The notes: a model not told the origin generated them from the letters alone. A stretch of DNA of 51,881 nt from Streptomyces sp. SAJ15 (GCF_007595705.1 NZ_NISY01000024.1:1-51881); one strand, 5' to 3'. Counted from the first letter of the stretch, positions 24,613-33,787 are shown. Numbers and translations are program-made.

Positions 24613-25357
24613 GTTCGGCGCCTTGACGAGGTGGTGGGTGCCGTCGATCAGCGCGATGAAGTTGCGTTCACCCATGCTACGGCGTTTGCCCTTGCCCGCG
24701 GGGTGGGTGCGCAGGCGGTGGCACAGCCGGGTGCCTGAGCCGGGCCGCATGGCGATCAGCCCGGCCACCGGCAGGCGTCCTGAGCGGCGGCCGCTGACCG
24801 TCACGACCGGGGTGCGGCCGCGACGGCCCCAGGTGCGTCCTTTGGGCGGCCGGCGGGTGAAGCCCGCTGCGCTTTACCTCCGCCCAGGTCGCCTCCTTCC
24901 ACGCGGTCACAGCCTGCTCGTCGCGCTCTGCGACCCTGCGTGCGAGCACCTGCGGGCTGAAGCCGAGCCGGTGCATCAACCGGGTGGCCCCGGAGACGCT
25001 GTAGGAGACGTGGAACTTCCGGCCGATCAGCGTGGCCACCCTCGCCGCCGTCCACACCTGGTCCTCCACCCAGCCGTTGGCGGCCGGGCCCTCATCGAGG
25101 TACGCGGCCAGTTTCTCCAGACAGCGCGGCGACAGGCGGCATCGCGATCCGCTCGGGCCACGGGAGACCAGAGCCTGCACACCACCTTCCCGCCACACCT
25201 GGTGCCACTGGTAGGCCGAATTCCGGCTCACCTGCAGGCGCCGTGCGCCCTCCGGCGGCTTGGTCTTCTGATCGAACAACTCGGCCGCCTGCATCCGTAC
25301 CGACTCCCGACGCTGACGTCCCGCAGGGCTCAGCCCGCCCCCATCCGCATACCTCAC
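24613..25357 (-). pseudogene. IS630-family transposase remnant
   Basis: A GTG at 25357 begins RYADGGGLSPAGRQRRESVR, then a winged HTH region (ARRLQVSRNSAYQWHQVWRE) and FHVSYSVSGATRLMHRLGFS, the N-terminal half of IS630-type transposases. After about residue 150 the frame is lost and the continuation GERNFIALIDGTHHLVKAP is found in another frame. The protein then ends before the usual second catalytic Asp region, at 24613, beside the repeat cluster. It is inactive. Confidence 0.7.
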
Positions 25358-26010
25358 ACACCCACGGAATACAGCCACTACCCCAGACCCGGCAGGGACT
25401 TCAGGAGAGATCAGCCCGACGAGCTGAAGTCAGTAACGCGAGCTGCTGCCGCTGACCACCTGGCGACAGCTCTGCCGGGACATCGACCCCGGCGTGCTGC
25501 ACCGGCTCATCAGTGACGAATGCTTGACGTCTGCTCAGGCCGCACGCCGCCTCGGCGTCAGCCATGACGCTGTCCGCTTCGTCCTGCAGGGGCAGCCAGC
25601 CCCTCCAGGGGCGGCGAAGAGTGCGAAGTGGGAGGAGGTGGGTGGGGCAAGTCTGGACGGCGGCCGGGTCCGGCATGCAGCTCATGATGCATGGCTCGCC
25701 GGGCGCCGCCGGGCAGCCCGGGCATATGCGGATGGCGTCGAGCAGCGGCTGAAGGTAGTCGAGGACCCCGCTGGCGTAAGTGAGCGGCGGAGGTGGCTAG
25801 GATTTTGGCGTGCCAAGTGCCTGTGCGGCTGAGTCGTGTGGGTCTCCGGTCTGGCGCCAAGTCGGGGTTCACGACGGTTGGTCTGTTGACGAAGCGTCTG
25901 GTGTTGTTCAACGGGAGAGCTGTCAGGAGCGGTGACCTCCCGCTTCAACGTGCGTCGTCCTGTCGCGGCTTGGTGGCGTGACGGTAATGCGGAGACGATG
26001 AGGGGGAGCG
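25358..26010. other. Gap with small ORF relics
   Basis: A forward segment near 25470-25600 reads RQLCRDIDPGVLHRLISDEC then LTSAQAARRLGVSHDAVRFV, an HTH like those in recombination-associated proteins, but it has no start and the rest decays. On the other strand a Cys-rich run (YLQPLLDAIRICPGCPAAPG, then CIMSCMPDPAAVQTC near 25750) also looks partly coding. Neither can be assigned to a whole gene. The promoter of the next operon must lie toward 26000. Confidence 0.35.
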
Positions 26011-27756
26011 GTGGAGAGAAAGCCCGACGCACGCGTCGAATCATCAACGCGCGTGTTCGATGGCGTGGAAAAGCTGGGGTGGGAGTACATTCATCCGGTT
26101 CCTCACCCCCACCCACATCGTGACAATCCGCCGATACGGCATGATCCACCCATGCCCACCTATCGAGGAGGTGAACTCCCTCCACTCTTGGGATGTGTCT
26201 TCAGTGGGATGTTTTTTGCGGGGGCTCTATTTGCGGCACTGGGTAGCCTTGTTGTTGCTGCCGTGGCGTGGATCCCTGCCGGGATAATCCTCTTCATGCG
26301 CGTCGCTCCCTATATTGGATATAAGTGGAAAGTGTCGGGGGCGAAGCGGAAACAGGAAGAACTCAGAGCGGCTCACGAGGCCGCGTTCGAGCGTTGGAAG
26401 ACGGATGTCCTCGCGCACGATGCCTCGGAGCGGCGGCGTGTCGACGAGGCGTTGCGGTGGTTTCCTGTTCATCTCGCATCCCGCCCGCGTCGGGTTGATG
26501 TCTATGGCGGCACGGCGGATGGGTGGGCGGCTCTTCTGGTGACTCTGGGGGCGTCTCTCCTCGCCAACGGAAAGGGACTGTGGCTCCTCGATCTCAGTCA
26601 TCAGACGGTGGGGCGGGAGCTGGCGGCCTTGGCCGATCCGCGAGGGGTGCCGGTGGTGCGCGTGGAGCTGCCGTCGGCCTCCGCGCCGCCTGACCTGTCG
26701 TGGGGATTGTCCGCGGAGGAGCTGGCCGAGGTGCTGGCGGAGGCCCTTTCCACACTGCGGCCGGACGGGGCCGACGTTGACTTGCGCGCGACGGACGCCA
26801 GCATCCTGCACTCTGTGCTCGAGCGACTGGACGGGGCGGTTACCTTCGGCCGGATCGCTTCCGGACTGGAGGTCCTCCTGCGCGTCCACGAACCCGACCG
26901 CGCGCCGGAACCGCTGTCGGCCAGGGAGCTGGACAGTCTCACCACGGCCATCGATGTCGTCGGGAAAAGCGAGCGGATTCAGAACGAGCTGCGCTTCGTA
27001 TATGACGTGACGCGTTTGCTGGCCCGCGCCCAGCAGAACCCCCTCACCCTCCCCGCCCCGGACCAGTGGCTGGCTCCCGGGCAGTTGACCATCCTCTCCA
27101 CGCACGATGTGACCGAGCGTCGCAAGGACGTCATCGACCGCGTCGTCTTCTTCCTCATCCTGCATCAGCTTCGCCGTGGCCGCGTCCCGGCGGACGCCGG
27201 CACCTTGGTCATCGCCGGCGCGGAGCACCTGGGACACTCCGCTCTGGAATCCATGGCTCGCCAGGCGCGCGTCGCCGGCGTCCGTCTCATGCTTCTTATG
27301 GCGCATGTGCGAGAGGACATCCGGCCGCTTCTCGGAGGTCAGGACAGCGCGACGGTCCTCATGAGGCTGGGGAACGCCGAGGAAGCGAAAGCCGCCGCCG
27401 AATTTATCGGACAGGGACACAAATTCGTGATGAATCAGCTGACGCGGCAGGTAGGTGAATCACACTCCATGGGGCGATCCCACAGCTACGGCGGAGGTGA
27501 TAGCGAGACGGGGGGATGGTCGACTAGTTGGCAAAATTCCGTCAACAGTTCGACTGGTAATTCCGTGACGCGCGGCGAGGCGGTATCCCGGGTCTATGAA
27601 TTCGCGGTGGAGCCGACACAAATTCAATCGCTGCCGCCTACCGGACTCATTTTGATCGAGACGAGTCCGCAAAGCCGCCGCGTCGTGTTCGGCGACTGCA
27701 ACCCTGCCATCACTCTCCTACCACACGTGGCCGATGCCCCACGGCTACCGGAGTAG
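26011..27756 (+). CDS. Membrane-anchored partner of the HerA-like ATPase
   Basis: Up to 581 residues. An N-terminal hydrophobic hairpin (LLGCVFSGMFFAGALFAALG, then LVVAAVAWIPAGIILFMRVA) anchors it in the membrane, followed by a charged helix (AKRKQEELRAAHEAAFERWK) and an ATPase-like core without a proper Walker A loop (GKGLWLLDLSHQTVGRELAA). Later features: GTLVIAGAEHLGHSALESMA (a Walker B-like strand), RLGNAEEAKAAAEFIGQGHK, a Ser/Gly-rich segment (SHSMGRSHSYGGGDSETGGW), and RVYEFAVEPTQIQSLPPTGL. Paired proteins of this kind next to HerA-type ATPases occur in actinobacteria, without a known role. The start is uncertain: GTG 26011, or ATG 26152 closer to the hydrophobic part. Confidence 0.75.
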   Translation: MERKPDARVESSTRVFDGVEKLGWEYIHPVPHPHPHRDNPPIRHDPPMPTYRGGELPPLLGCVFSGMFFAGALFAALGSLVVAAVAWIPAGIILFMRVAPYIGYKWKVSGAKRKQEELRAAHEAAFERWKTDVLAHDASERRRVDEALRWFPVHLASRPRRVDVYGGTADGWAALLVTLGASLLANGKGLWLLDLSHQTVGRELAALADPRGVPVVRVELPSASAPPDLSWGLSAEELAEVLAEALSTLRPDGADVDLRATDASILHSVLERLDGAVTFGRIASGLEVLLRVHEPDRAPEPLSARELDSLTTAIDVVGKSERIQNELRFVYDVTRLLARAQQNPLTLPAPDQWLAPGQLTILSTHDVTERRKDVIDRVVFFLILHQLRRGRVPADAGTLVIAGAEHLGHSALESMARQARVAGVRLMLLMAHVREDIRPLLGGQDSATVLMRLGNAEEAKAAAEFIGQGHKFVMNQLTRQVGESHSMGRSHSYGGGDSETGGWSTSWQNSVNSSTGNSVTRGEAVSRVYEFAVEPTQIQSLPPTGLILIETSPQSRRVVFGDCNPAITLLPHVADAPRLPE

Positions 27757-27769
27757 GGAGGCGATCGCT

Positions 27770-30649
27770 GTGACGGACCACGGTGAGCCCAGCGCCCCTT
27801 CCAGCAAGGCGTCGATGATCTTAGAGGGCTTCCGGTTTCACCGGCTGCTGGACATCCCCCGGCAGGCTCCCGAAGACCAGGGGCCGGACCGTACGCCGGC
27901 GGAGTTGTTCGCCGCACTCGCCGCCGCACGGGCCGAGTTCAATGATCGCCCAGGTGCGGCACTGGCCGTGGTGTGGCATCGGCCCCCCGGCAGCCAGCAG
28001 CTCGATGTCCTGGTGGGAGGACGTCCCTTCGTACCGTTCGCAAGAGACCACGGCCGAGCTAGCGGCACTCGCGGCTACCCCCTGCTCTACCCGCCAGGTG
28101 CGGTGGCCGTGCCCGCCTATGTCCCCGACTTCGACAGCTTCACATCCTGGGCCCGCTGCCCGGGACAGGCGGATCCTTTGTGGACGCCGGCAGCGGACCG
28201 GCCGAAGGTCATGCGCGGCGGCTTCGACGAGCACGTCGGTCACATGCGTGATCCGTTCGCTTGGGTGGTGCTCGCGGAGCCGCTCAGCGACGATGCGCTG
28301 GAGAGCGAGCGCATGGCCCTGACCATGAAAGTCCCTGGGCTGAGGCAGCGAGAGAACTCCGAACTGGACCGTGTCGCACTCGAACGTGCCCAGGCCAGGT
28401 ATCGGGAACTGAGCAGGGCGCGCCCCAGCGGGATGTGGAACATCCACGTCCTGGTCGGCTCATCTGACGCAACCACCACCCGTCGAGCATCCGCACTCCT
28501 GTGCAGCTCCGCTGATCTGGACGAGCACCCCTACACCCTCATACCCGGACCGCCGGTCGGAGATCTGGCACAGGCATGGCGCGCAGCAAGCACCCCGGCC
28601 GGCGAACCAGCCTCCCCCTTCCCTGCGAGCACCGAGCTGCTGGCCGCGCTGGCCCGTCCACCGCGCAAGGAACTGCCCGGCGTCCGCCACGTCGAGCGCG
28701 CCGACTTCGATGTCACCCCCGAATCAACCGGCGACATTGTGCTCGGCTCGGTTCTTGACGAAGCCGACCAGCCGATCAGTGCCCTGGGAATCAGGCCGGA
28801 CACCCTCAATCGGCATGCCTTCGTCGCAGGCGCCACCGGCTCCGGAAAATCACAGACCGTACGGCACCTGTTGGAGTCCTTGCACGACATCGAGGTCCCT
28901 TGGCTGGTCATCGAGCCAGCCAAGGCCGAGTACGCGAACATGGCAGGCCGACTGGCCGATCGCGCAGAAGTCACAGTGATCCGTCCCGGCGCTCCCGATG
29001 ATGTCCCGGTGGGCCTGAATCCGCTCGAGCCGGAGTCCGGGTTCCCGCTGCAGACCCACCTCGACCTCGTCCGGGCCCTCTTCCTGGCCGCCTTCGAAGC
29101 CACGGATCCGTTTCCGCAGGTTCTCAGCCAGGCGTTGACCAGGTGTTACCAGGAGATGGGCTGGAACCTGGCGCTGGGCACCCGCCGAGGCGTGCCAAGG
29201 GCACCACGCTATCCCGGCCTGGCGGACGTGCAGAAAGCCGCCTTGGAGGTCGTGGACAACATCGGGTACGGCAAGGAGGTCGCCGACAACGTACGCGGCT
29301 TCATCGACGTACGGCTCGGATCGCTTCGAATGGGCACTCCCGGGTGGTTCTTCGAAGCTCACCACCCCATCGACATGAGCAGCCTCCTGGACCGAAACGT
29401 GGTGCTGGAGATCGAAGACATCGGCAACGACCAGGACAAAGCGTTCTTCATCGGAGCGGTACTGATCCGGATCTACGAATACCTGCGAGTCCACCGCACC
29501 GACACCACCGGAGGCGGTGGACTGCGGCATGCCACGGTGATCGAAGAGGCGCACCGACTCCTCAAGAACGTCCCGCCGGGCAGCCCGGCCGCCCACGCGG
29601 TAGAGCTCTTTGCCTCGCTGCTCGCTGAGATCCGAGCCTATGGCGAAGGCATCGTGGTCGCCGAGCAGATCCCGTCGAAGATCCTGCCGGACGTCGTCAA
29701 AAACACCGCACTGAAAATCGTCCACCGGCTTCCGGCAGCGGATGACCGCGAGGCTCTTGGTGCGACGATGAACCTCACTCCCCAGCAGTCCCGGCACATC
29801 GTCGCCCTCCCCCCAGGCCGCGCGGCCGCCTTCGCGGACGGTATGGACCGCCCCCTGCGTATCGCTGTACCGCTGGGACTGGCCCGCGAGAGCACAACGC
29901 AAGCCACCCGATCCGTTCCCACCCTGACGAACCCGCACTCCGCACTGGGACATCTGGAGCGGCTCCGACCCCATACACTGCGCGAGATCAGCCTGGGCAA
30001 AGACCTGGCAGAGGACCCAGCCCTCACCCTCTGGATCGAACTGCTGACGATCGCGCATATTTGCGGCTTGCCCTCTCCGCGGCCCCACGCATCCTGGTTC
30101 GAAGGACTGCGGAACCGAGCGAACGAACGGATCCTTGAGTGCGCCATCGCTGCGCGCATCAACGCAGCCGTCGACGACCGGTCGGCAGGGCTATCGGACT
30201 TCTATCCGCCGGAGAATCTCCTGGAGCACCTGACAGCCTCAGCGATGCGTGTCCTGGCCGGAGGCAGCACCTGTCCACGCGGTGAAGTCCAGTGGCAGGC
30301 AGGCACCTGGCGCTGGGCAGACGTATACCGAGCACTCAAGGCGGCCGACACGTCGAGCGAAGCCCCCCACCCCGACACGACCGTATGGGCCGCCCGCGGG
30401 CTGCAGTTGCCGGGCCGCACAATCGCAGAACAACTGGAAGCCTGGAAGGCACACCCTGACACCTGGCGCCCCTCAGAGACCACGGTGCGAGGCGTATCCA
30501 TGACCTGGAGCCAAGCGTGTGATGCCCTGCACAACGCGAGAGAGCCCCAAGAGCGGCTGAATAAGGCAGCTTCCTTCCTCCAAGCGCCCTGGTGGCCACT
30601 GAAGTCGTTTGTACGGGCGGTAGCCACAACAGGCGGGGAGAGGACATGA
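27770..30649 (+). CDS. HerA/FtsK-superfamily ATPase
   Basis: A 959-residue soluble ATPase. The N-terminal third (residues 1-310) is an unassigned region; then comes Walker A GATGSGKS (354-361), a Walker B strand ending EEAHRLL (589-597) and a HerA-type sensor region GEGIVVAEQIPSKILPDVVK then LKIVHRLP with the arginine finger. The C-terminal 200 residues are helical. HerA-type pumps translocate DNA or protein through a hexameric ring. The GTG at 27770 has GGGAGG upstream and lies 13 bases after the previous stop. Its own stop overlaps the next ATG (ATGA). The tight link to a toxin-like gene suggests that it powers export, DNA processing or activation of the toxin system. Confidence 0.88.
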   Translation: MTDHGEPSAPSSKASMILEGFRFHRLLDIPRQAPEDQGPDRTPAELFAALAAARAEFNDRPGAALAVVWHRPPGSQQLDVLVGGRPFVPFARDHGRASGTRGYPLLYPPGAVAVPAYVPDFDSFTSWARCPGQADPLWTPAADRPKVMRGGFDEHVGHMRDPFAWVVLAEPLSDDALESERMALTMKVPGLRQRENSELDRVALERAQARYRELSRARPSGMWNIHVLVGSSDATTTRRASALLCSSADLDEHPYTLIPGPPVGDLAQAWRAASTPAGEPASPFPASTELLAALARPPRKELPGVRHVERADFDVTPESTGDIVLGSVLDEADQPISALGIRPDTLNRHAFVAGATGSGKSQTVRHLLESLHDIEVPWLVIEPAKAEYANMAGRLADRAEVTVIRPGAPDDVPVGLNPLEPESGFPLQTHLDLVRALFLAAFEATDPFPQVLSQALTRCYQEMGWNLALGTRRGVPRAPRYPGLADVQKAALEVVDNIGYGKEVADNVRGFIDVRLGSLRMGTPGWFFEAHHPIDMSSLLDRNVVLEIEDIGNDQDKAFFIGAVLIRIYEYLRVHRTDTTGGGGLRHATVIEEAHRLLKNVPPGSPAAHAVELFASLLAEIRAYGEGIVVAEQIPSKILPDVVKNTALKIVHRLPAADDREALGATMNLTPQQSRHIVALPPGRAAAFADGMDRPLRIAVPLGLARESTTQATRSVPTLTNPHSALGHLERLRPHTLREISLGKDLAEDPALTLWIELLTIAHICGLPSPRPHASWFEGLRNRANERILECAIAARINAAVDDRSAGLSDFYPPENLLEHLTASAMRVLAGGSTCPRGEVQWQAGTWRWADVYRALKAADTSSEAPHPDTTVWAARGLQLPGRTIAEQLEAWKAHPDTWRPSETTVRGVSMTWSQACDALHNAREPQERLNKAASFLQAPWWPLKSFVRAVATTGGERT

Positions 30650-32544
30650 GCGCGGACGGACCCGCAAGGCCGGTTGAGCAGGAGGTCCCGAGGGCACCCG
30701 ACAACGGCTCCTCCCAGGGCGACGACGGACCCGACCACACTGCAATGGAGGATATTGATGCCGCAGACTCCTTCCGTGGTGACGTCGAAGGCGACAGAGA
30801 CAGCGACGACGCGTCGCACGGCCCGGAAATGCCGGTCATTGGAGAGACGGAGGAGCCGAAGGGGGAGGCCGACGACGACGGTGCGCCGGCGGAGCCGATC
30901 GACAGCGAGTATCCAGACCATGAGGAAGCGGGGCACGCGGCGGCAGGGGATATGGATGCCCTAGGTGACGCTGATGATGACGCTCGCAAGGGTCATGTAT
31001 GGGACTATCCGCTGGCATCAGAGGACCTGCTGTCCGACCCTGCAGACGATGGATCCGCCATCGGGGGAGACCTGGATGAACAGGGCGGTCCTGGCAAGCC
31101 GTCTGCTGAAACCGCGGTTGCCGTTGAAGGGTCCTCTCCGCCGGAGATGGCGGGTGATGAGGAGCCGACCGCGCAGGAAGAGGCGAGGGATACGGCCCCT
31201 CGTGATGCACCCGCAGAACATTCGGGGCCGGATGATGGCTCCGCAGCTGTACGAGGCAGGGACGACTCTGCTGAAGATCCGCGCCCAGAGCAGACCCCCA
31301 CTGCCGGCGAGCAGGTAGCACCTGGCGAGGCTCCTGAGCGGCAGGGGGATTCGGCGCTCACGTCCAGAGAGGCCGGGGAGCAAGCCGAACCCCCCGCCAT
31401 TGACACGGGTGGGCATCGCGACGACCTGACCGGCGGCCACGGTACAGGAGAGCACGAAGATCACACCGGCGATCATTCCGGTGGCCAGAAGGACGACGGC
31501 GAGGCAGAGGGGGCGAACGAGCCTGACGCATCGTCGGAGGAGGACGGCGAGGCCGGCGATCCGAAGTCGGGGGATCGGTCGGAGAACCCGCTGGCCGACG
31601 TGGCCGAGGCCCTCGGCGAGCGGTATCCCGAGGTGGCTTCGGTGATCACCAAGCTCGGTGCGGACGATGCGAACAGGCTGAACGTGATCGAGAACCTGAA
31701 GGACCCTGAGGGTGGGGGCGAACGGACCCTGGAGATCGTTCAGGAGCTCGCCGTGGGGGAGACCCTGGAGGGGCGCTCCTTGGAGGAGTACAGGTCCGAG
31801 AACCCCGGGCGCGGCCCCCTGTTCGAGCCCGTGGAGCATGAGGTGAACCACGCTCCCGACGGGACGTCCCGCAAGAACGCTTACGTCGAGCAGACCAAGG
31901 TGGACGACTCGGTGCGAGCCCTCGGAGCCGCCATCGAGGACAGCGACCGCGCCGCCCTGGACGACTACGGCATGAGGCTGCAGAACGAGGTGGAGCCAGC
32001 CGTCTACGAAGACGTGATGAGTCTCCTTGAGGAGGCTGGCTGCGCCGACGACGCCGAATTGAGCATCCGCACGAAATCTGCAGACGGCCTGGTCGACAAA
32101 GTGAAACGAATGACAGAGGGGAGCGAGGGCAGGAAAGCCCGTCCGGATTACGAGATCGGGGACGTCATCGATGCCGTGGGTGCAAGAATTACCGTCGATG
32201 ACACCGCCCGGCTCGAAGCCGTTCTCGAAAAGGCCAAGGAGCACTTCGGTATCGGCGAGGACGGGCGCCTGCTGGAGGTCGAGAACATGTACGCCCAGCC
32301 CAAGAGCGGCAATCCGAGCTACCGCGTCATTCCCATGGTCGCAGCCATCGAGGTCGGCGGAAAGCCGTACACGTACGAACTCCAGCTCACGACGAAGCGG
32401 GCTTCCGTGGCCGCTGACCTTGAGCACAACACCGTGTACAAGCCACATATCGAAACGACTTCAGAGGAACGCGATGTGATGCGTAAAATGCAGGCAGAAG
32501 CGGCGGCGTTGGATCAGGAAGAAACTCGCAGGAGGTACCCGTGA
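30646..32544 (+). CDS. Acidic protein with C-terminal RelA/SpoT-like synthetase domain (toxSAS-like)
   Basis: A 632-residue protein. Residues 1 to about 310 are extremely Asp/Glu/Gly rich and look disordered; a middle linker (LADVAEALGERYPEVASVIT, GPLFEPVEHEVNHAPDG) follows. The C-terminal 190 residues are a RelA/SpoT nucleotidyltransferase fold: the basic loop IRTKSADGLVDKVKR (Arg475, Lys477), DVIDAVGARI (Asp509, Arg514), the tyrosine loop SYRVIPM (558-564) and YELQLTT with catalytic Glu578, then ADLEHNTVYKP. Such domains make (p)ppGpp, (p)ppApp or pyrophosphorylate tRNA; many stand-alone ones are toxic (toxSAS, Tas1). The ATG overlaps the HerA stop. The HD hydrolase two genes on fits an antidote. 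Confidence 0.8.
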   Translation: MSADGPARPVEQEVPRAPDNGSSQGDDGPDHTAMEDIDAADSFRGDVEGDRDSDDASHGPEMPVIGETEEPKGEADDDGAPAEPIDSEYPDHEEAGHAAAGDMDALGDADDDARKGHVWDYPLASEDLLSDPADDGSAIGGDLDEQGGPGKPSAETAVAVEGSSPPEMAGDEEPTAQEEARDTAPRDAPAEHSGPDDGSAAVRGRDDSAEDPRPEQTPTAGEQVAPGEAPERQGDSALTSREAGEQAEPPAIDTGGHRDDLTGGHGTGEHEDHTGDHSGGQKDDGEAEGANEPDASSEEDGEAGDPKSGDRSENPLADVAEALGERYPEVASVITKLGADDANRLNVIENLKDPEGGGERTLEIVQELAVGETLEGRSLEEYRSENPGRGPLFEPVEHEVNHAPDGTSRKNAYVEQTKVDDSVRALGAAIEDSDRAALDDYGMRLQNEVEPAVYEDVMSLLEEAGCADDAELSIRTKSADGLVDKVKRMTEGSEGRKARPDYEIGDVIDAVGARITVDDTARLEAVLEKAKEHFGIGEDGRLLEVENMYAQPKSGNPSYRVIPMVAAIEVGGKPYTYELQLTTKRASVAADLEHNTVYKPHIETTSEERDVMRKMQAEAAALDQEETRRRYP

Positions 32545-32822
32545 CAGATGAGACAGGCCCGAAGTTCGTCATGATCTCGACGTTCCGCAGAAGGAATGCG
32601 GACGGATTCATGCTCGCGGCTTTCGTCATCGACGAGAGGGAGTGCGAGTCTCCTGCGGAAATGAAATCGATCAGGAACGAAGCCCTCACTGAGATCCAGC
32701 GCCGACGCATCGTCGGAGAATTCGAGACCCGCAGGGCGAAGGCCGACGAGCTGCCCTCGACCCTGCCTCGGTGGGGGGAATACAAAAGGCAGCTGGAAGC
32801 TGCGGATCAGGAGTCGTCTTGA
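32541..32822 (+). CDS. 93-residue protein between synthetase and hydrolase
   Basis: A small basic-acidic protein (PKFVMISTFRRRNADGFMLA, then ECESPAEMKSIRNEALTEIQ, then GEYKRQLEAADQESS) without known domain. A perfect AGGAGG stands 6 bases before the GTG at 32541, which overlaps the synthetase stop (GTGA); its own TGA overlaps the TTG of the next gene. It could be an immunity protein, a chaperone for the synthetase or an adaptor to the ATPase. Nothing in the sequence decides which. Confidence 0.75.
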   Translation: MTDETGPKFVMISTFRRRNADGFMLAAFVIDERECESPAEMKSIRNEALTEIQRRRIVGEFETRRAKADELPSTLPRWGEYKRQLEAADQESS

Positions 32823-33442
32823 CCCATCGGGTGTTCGGCGCGTGGCACGACTGGGACACCGCCCACCGGCAGTTGGCGGTGCTCGCTCCGGAGGTTTCGG
32901 CGCAGCGCCTCGGGGAGGCCGTCGCGTTCGCCGAAGAGGCCCATGGGGATCAGAAGAGGCCCGCTGGCGAGCCGTACGTGGAGCACCTCCTGGAGGTGGT
33001 GGAGATCCTTGTCTCGGGCGCGGGTGTCCGCGACGAGGACCTGCTGGTGGCGGCCGTACTCCACGACGTCGTTGAGGACACCGGCCGCACGGCCGGGGAG
33101 GTCGGTCAGCGGTTCGGCGCCCGGGTCGAGGAGTGGGTGGGGTGGGTGACGAAGCCGCACCCCGAGGCCCACGAGGATCCTGCGGAGGTGCGTGACCGCT
33201 ACCTTCTGAGCCTGCGTTCCGCCCCGCCGGAGGTCGTGCTGCTCAAGCTGGCGGACCGGTTCAGCAACGTGCAGCGGCTCGACACGCACCCGCGGCCGGA
33301 GAAGCGGCGTTCCTACTACCGTGAGACGTGCCGCCACCTGGTACCCCTCACCGCGGGAGTCCCATGGTTCGAGGCGGCCTTCGAGGAGTGGCGGGAGTTC
33401 TACCGCCACCTAGAGGACGAGGCGCCCGCGGCGACGGCCTGA
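32819..33442 (+). CDS. HD-domain alarmone hydrolase, likely antidote of the synthetase
   Basis: A 207-residue protein with the full RSH-type HD signature: AVAFAEEAHGDQKRPAGEPY (basic patch and first His), EHLLEVVEIL, AVLHDVVEDTGRTAGEV (His82-Asp83, Glu86-Asp87), FGARVEEWVGWVTK and LLKLADRFSNVQRL (Asp146, Asn150). Small alarmone hydrolases of this kind remove the pyrophosphate that RelA/SpoT synthetases attach. Start: TTG at 32819 with AGGAG 6 bases upstream and a TTGA overlap with the previous stop; a GTG at 32831 is possible. It is the last gene of the operon. The pairing is like toxSAS toxins neutralised by a hydrolase. Confidence 0.88.
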   Translation: MTHRVFGAWHDWDTAHRQLAVLAPEVSAQRLGEAVAFAEEAHGDQKRPAGEPYVEHLLEVVEILVSGAGVRDEDLLVAAVLHDVVEDTGRTAGEVGQRFGARVEEWVGWVTKPHPEAHEDPAEVRDRYLLSLRSAPPEVVLLKLADRFSNVQRLDTHPRPEKRRSYYRETCRHLVPLTAGVPWFEAAFEEWREFYRHLEDEAPAATA

Positions 33443-33736
33443 CCCCGTCGCCGGCGCGGATGCCACTGGCGGGCCCGCAGCCATGCACGCTGCTCCGCCC
33501 GGGCACTGGCCATGGGGGTCGTCACCGCGGCGTCCGACCCGGCGCAGCGTCGGCACCGTGCTGGACTTCATCGCCTGGTTCGATCGGACCTGGAAGCCGG
33601 AGCAGGACCAGCAAGCCGATGCCGCATGAGGAAATGCCATCGAAGTGAGACGGAAACAGCGGGACATTCGATGAGACAGCAGCACGAGCAGCAGGTCGCC
33701 ACGGTCAGGGATGACAACGGCGGCCGGAACCTACAC
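33443..33736. other. Gap after the operon
   Basis: No gene is recognised. A short forward frame ending LDFIAWFDRTWKPEQDQQAD and a stop at about 33627 looks protein-like but has no start. No strong hairpin was found to end the operon. Confidence 0.3.
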
Positions 33737-33778
33737 ATCAAGGACGGCACCGTCACCGACGTCGACAACGGAGAGTAG
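33737..33778 (+). pseudogene. Vestigial tap 3' end
   Basis: The last 13 codons read HIKDGTVTDVDNGE and a TAG, matching the end of the intact Tap (IKDGQVTARDNGE). Nucleotide similarity runs through the stop into the following start of tpg. The rest of tap is absent upstream. Confidence 0.7.
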
Positions 33779-33787
33779 GAGTAGGCG

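Noticed and set aside
26227..27420. A reverse open frame of about 400 codons
   Set aside because: It is antisense to the HerA partner gene and has no recognisable features.
31018..32448. A reverse open frame of about 475 codons
   Set aside because: It is antisense to the synthetase gene. The synthetase signature on the forward strand and the coupled neighbours decide the strand.
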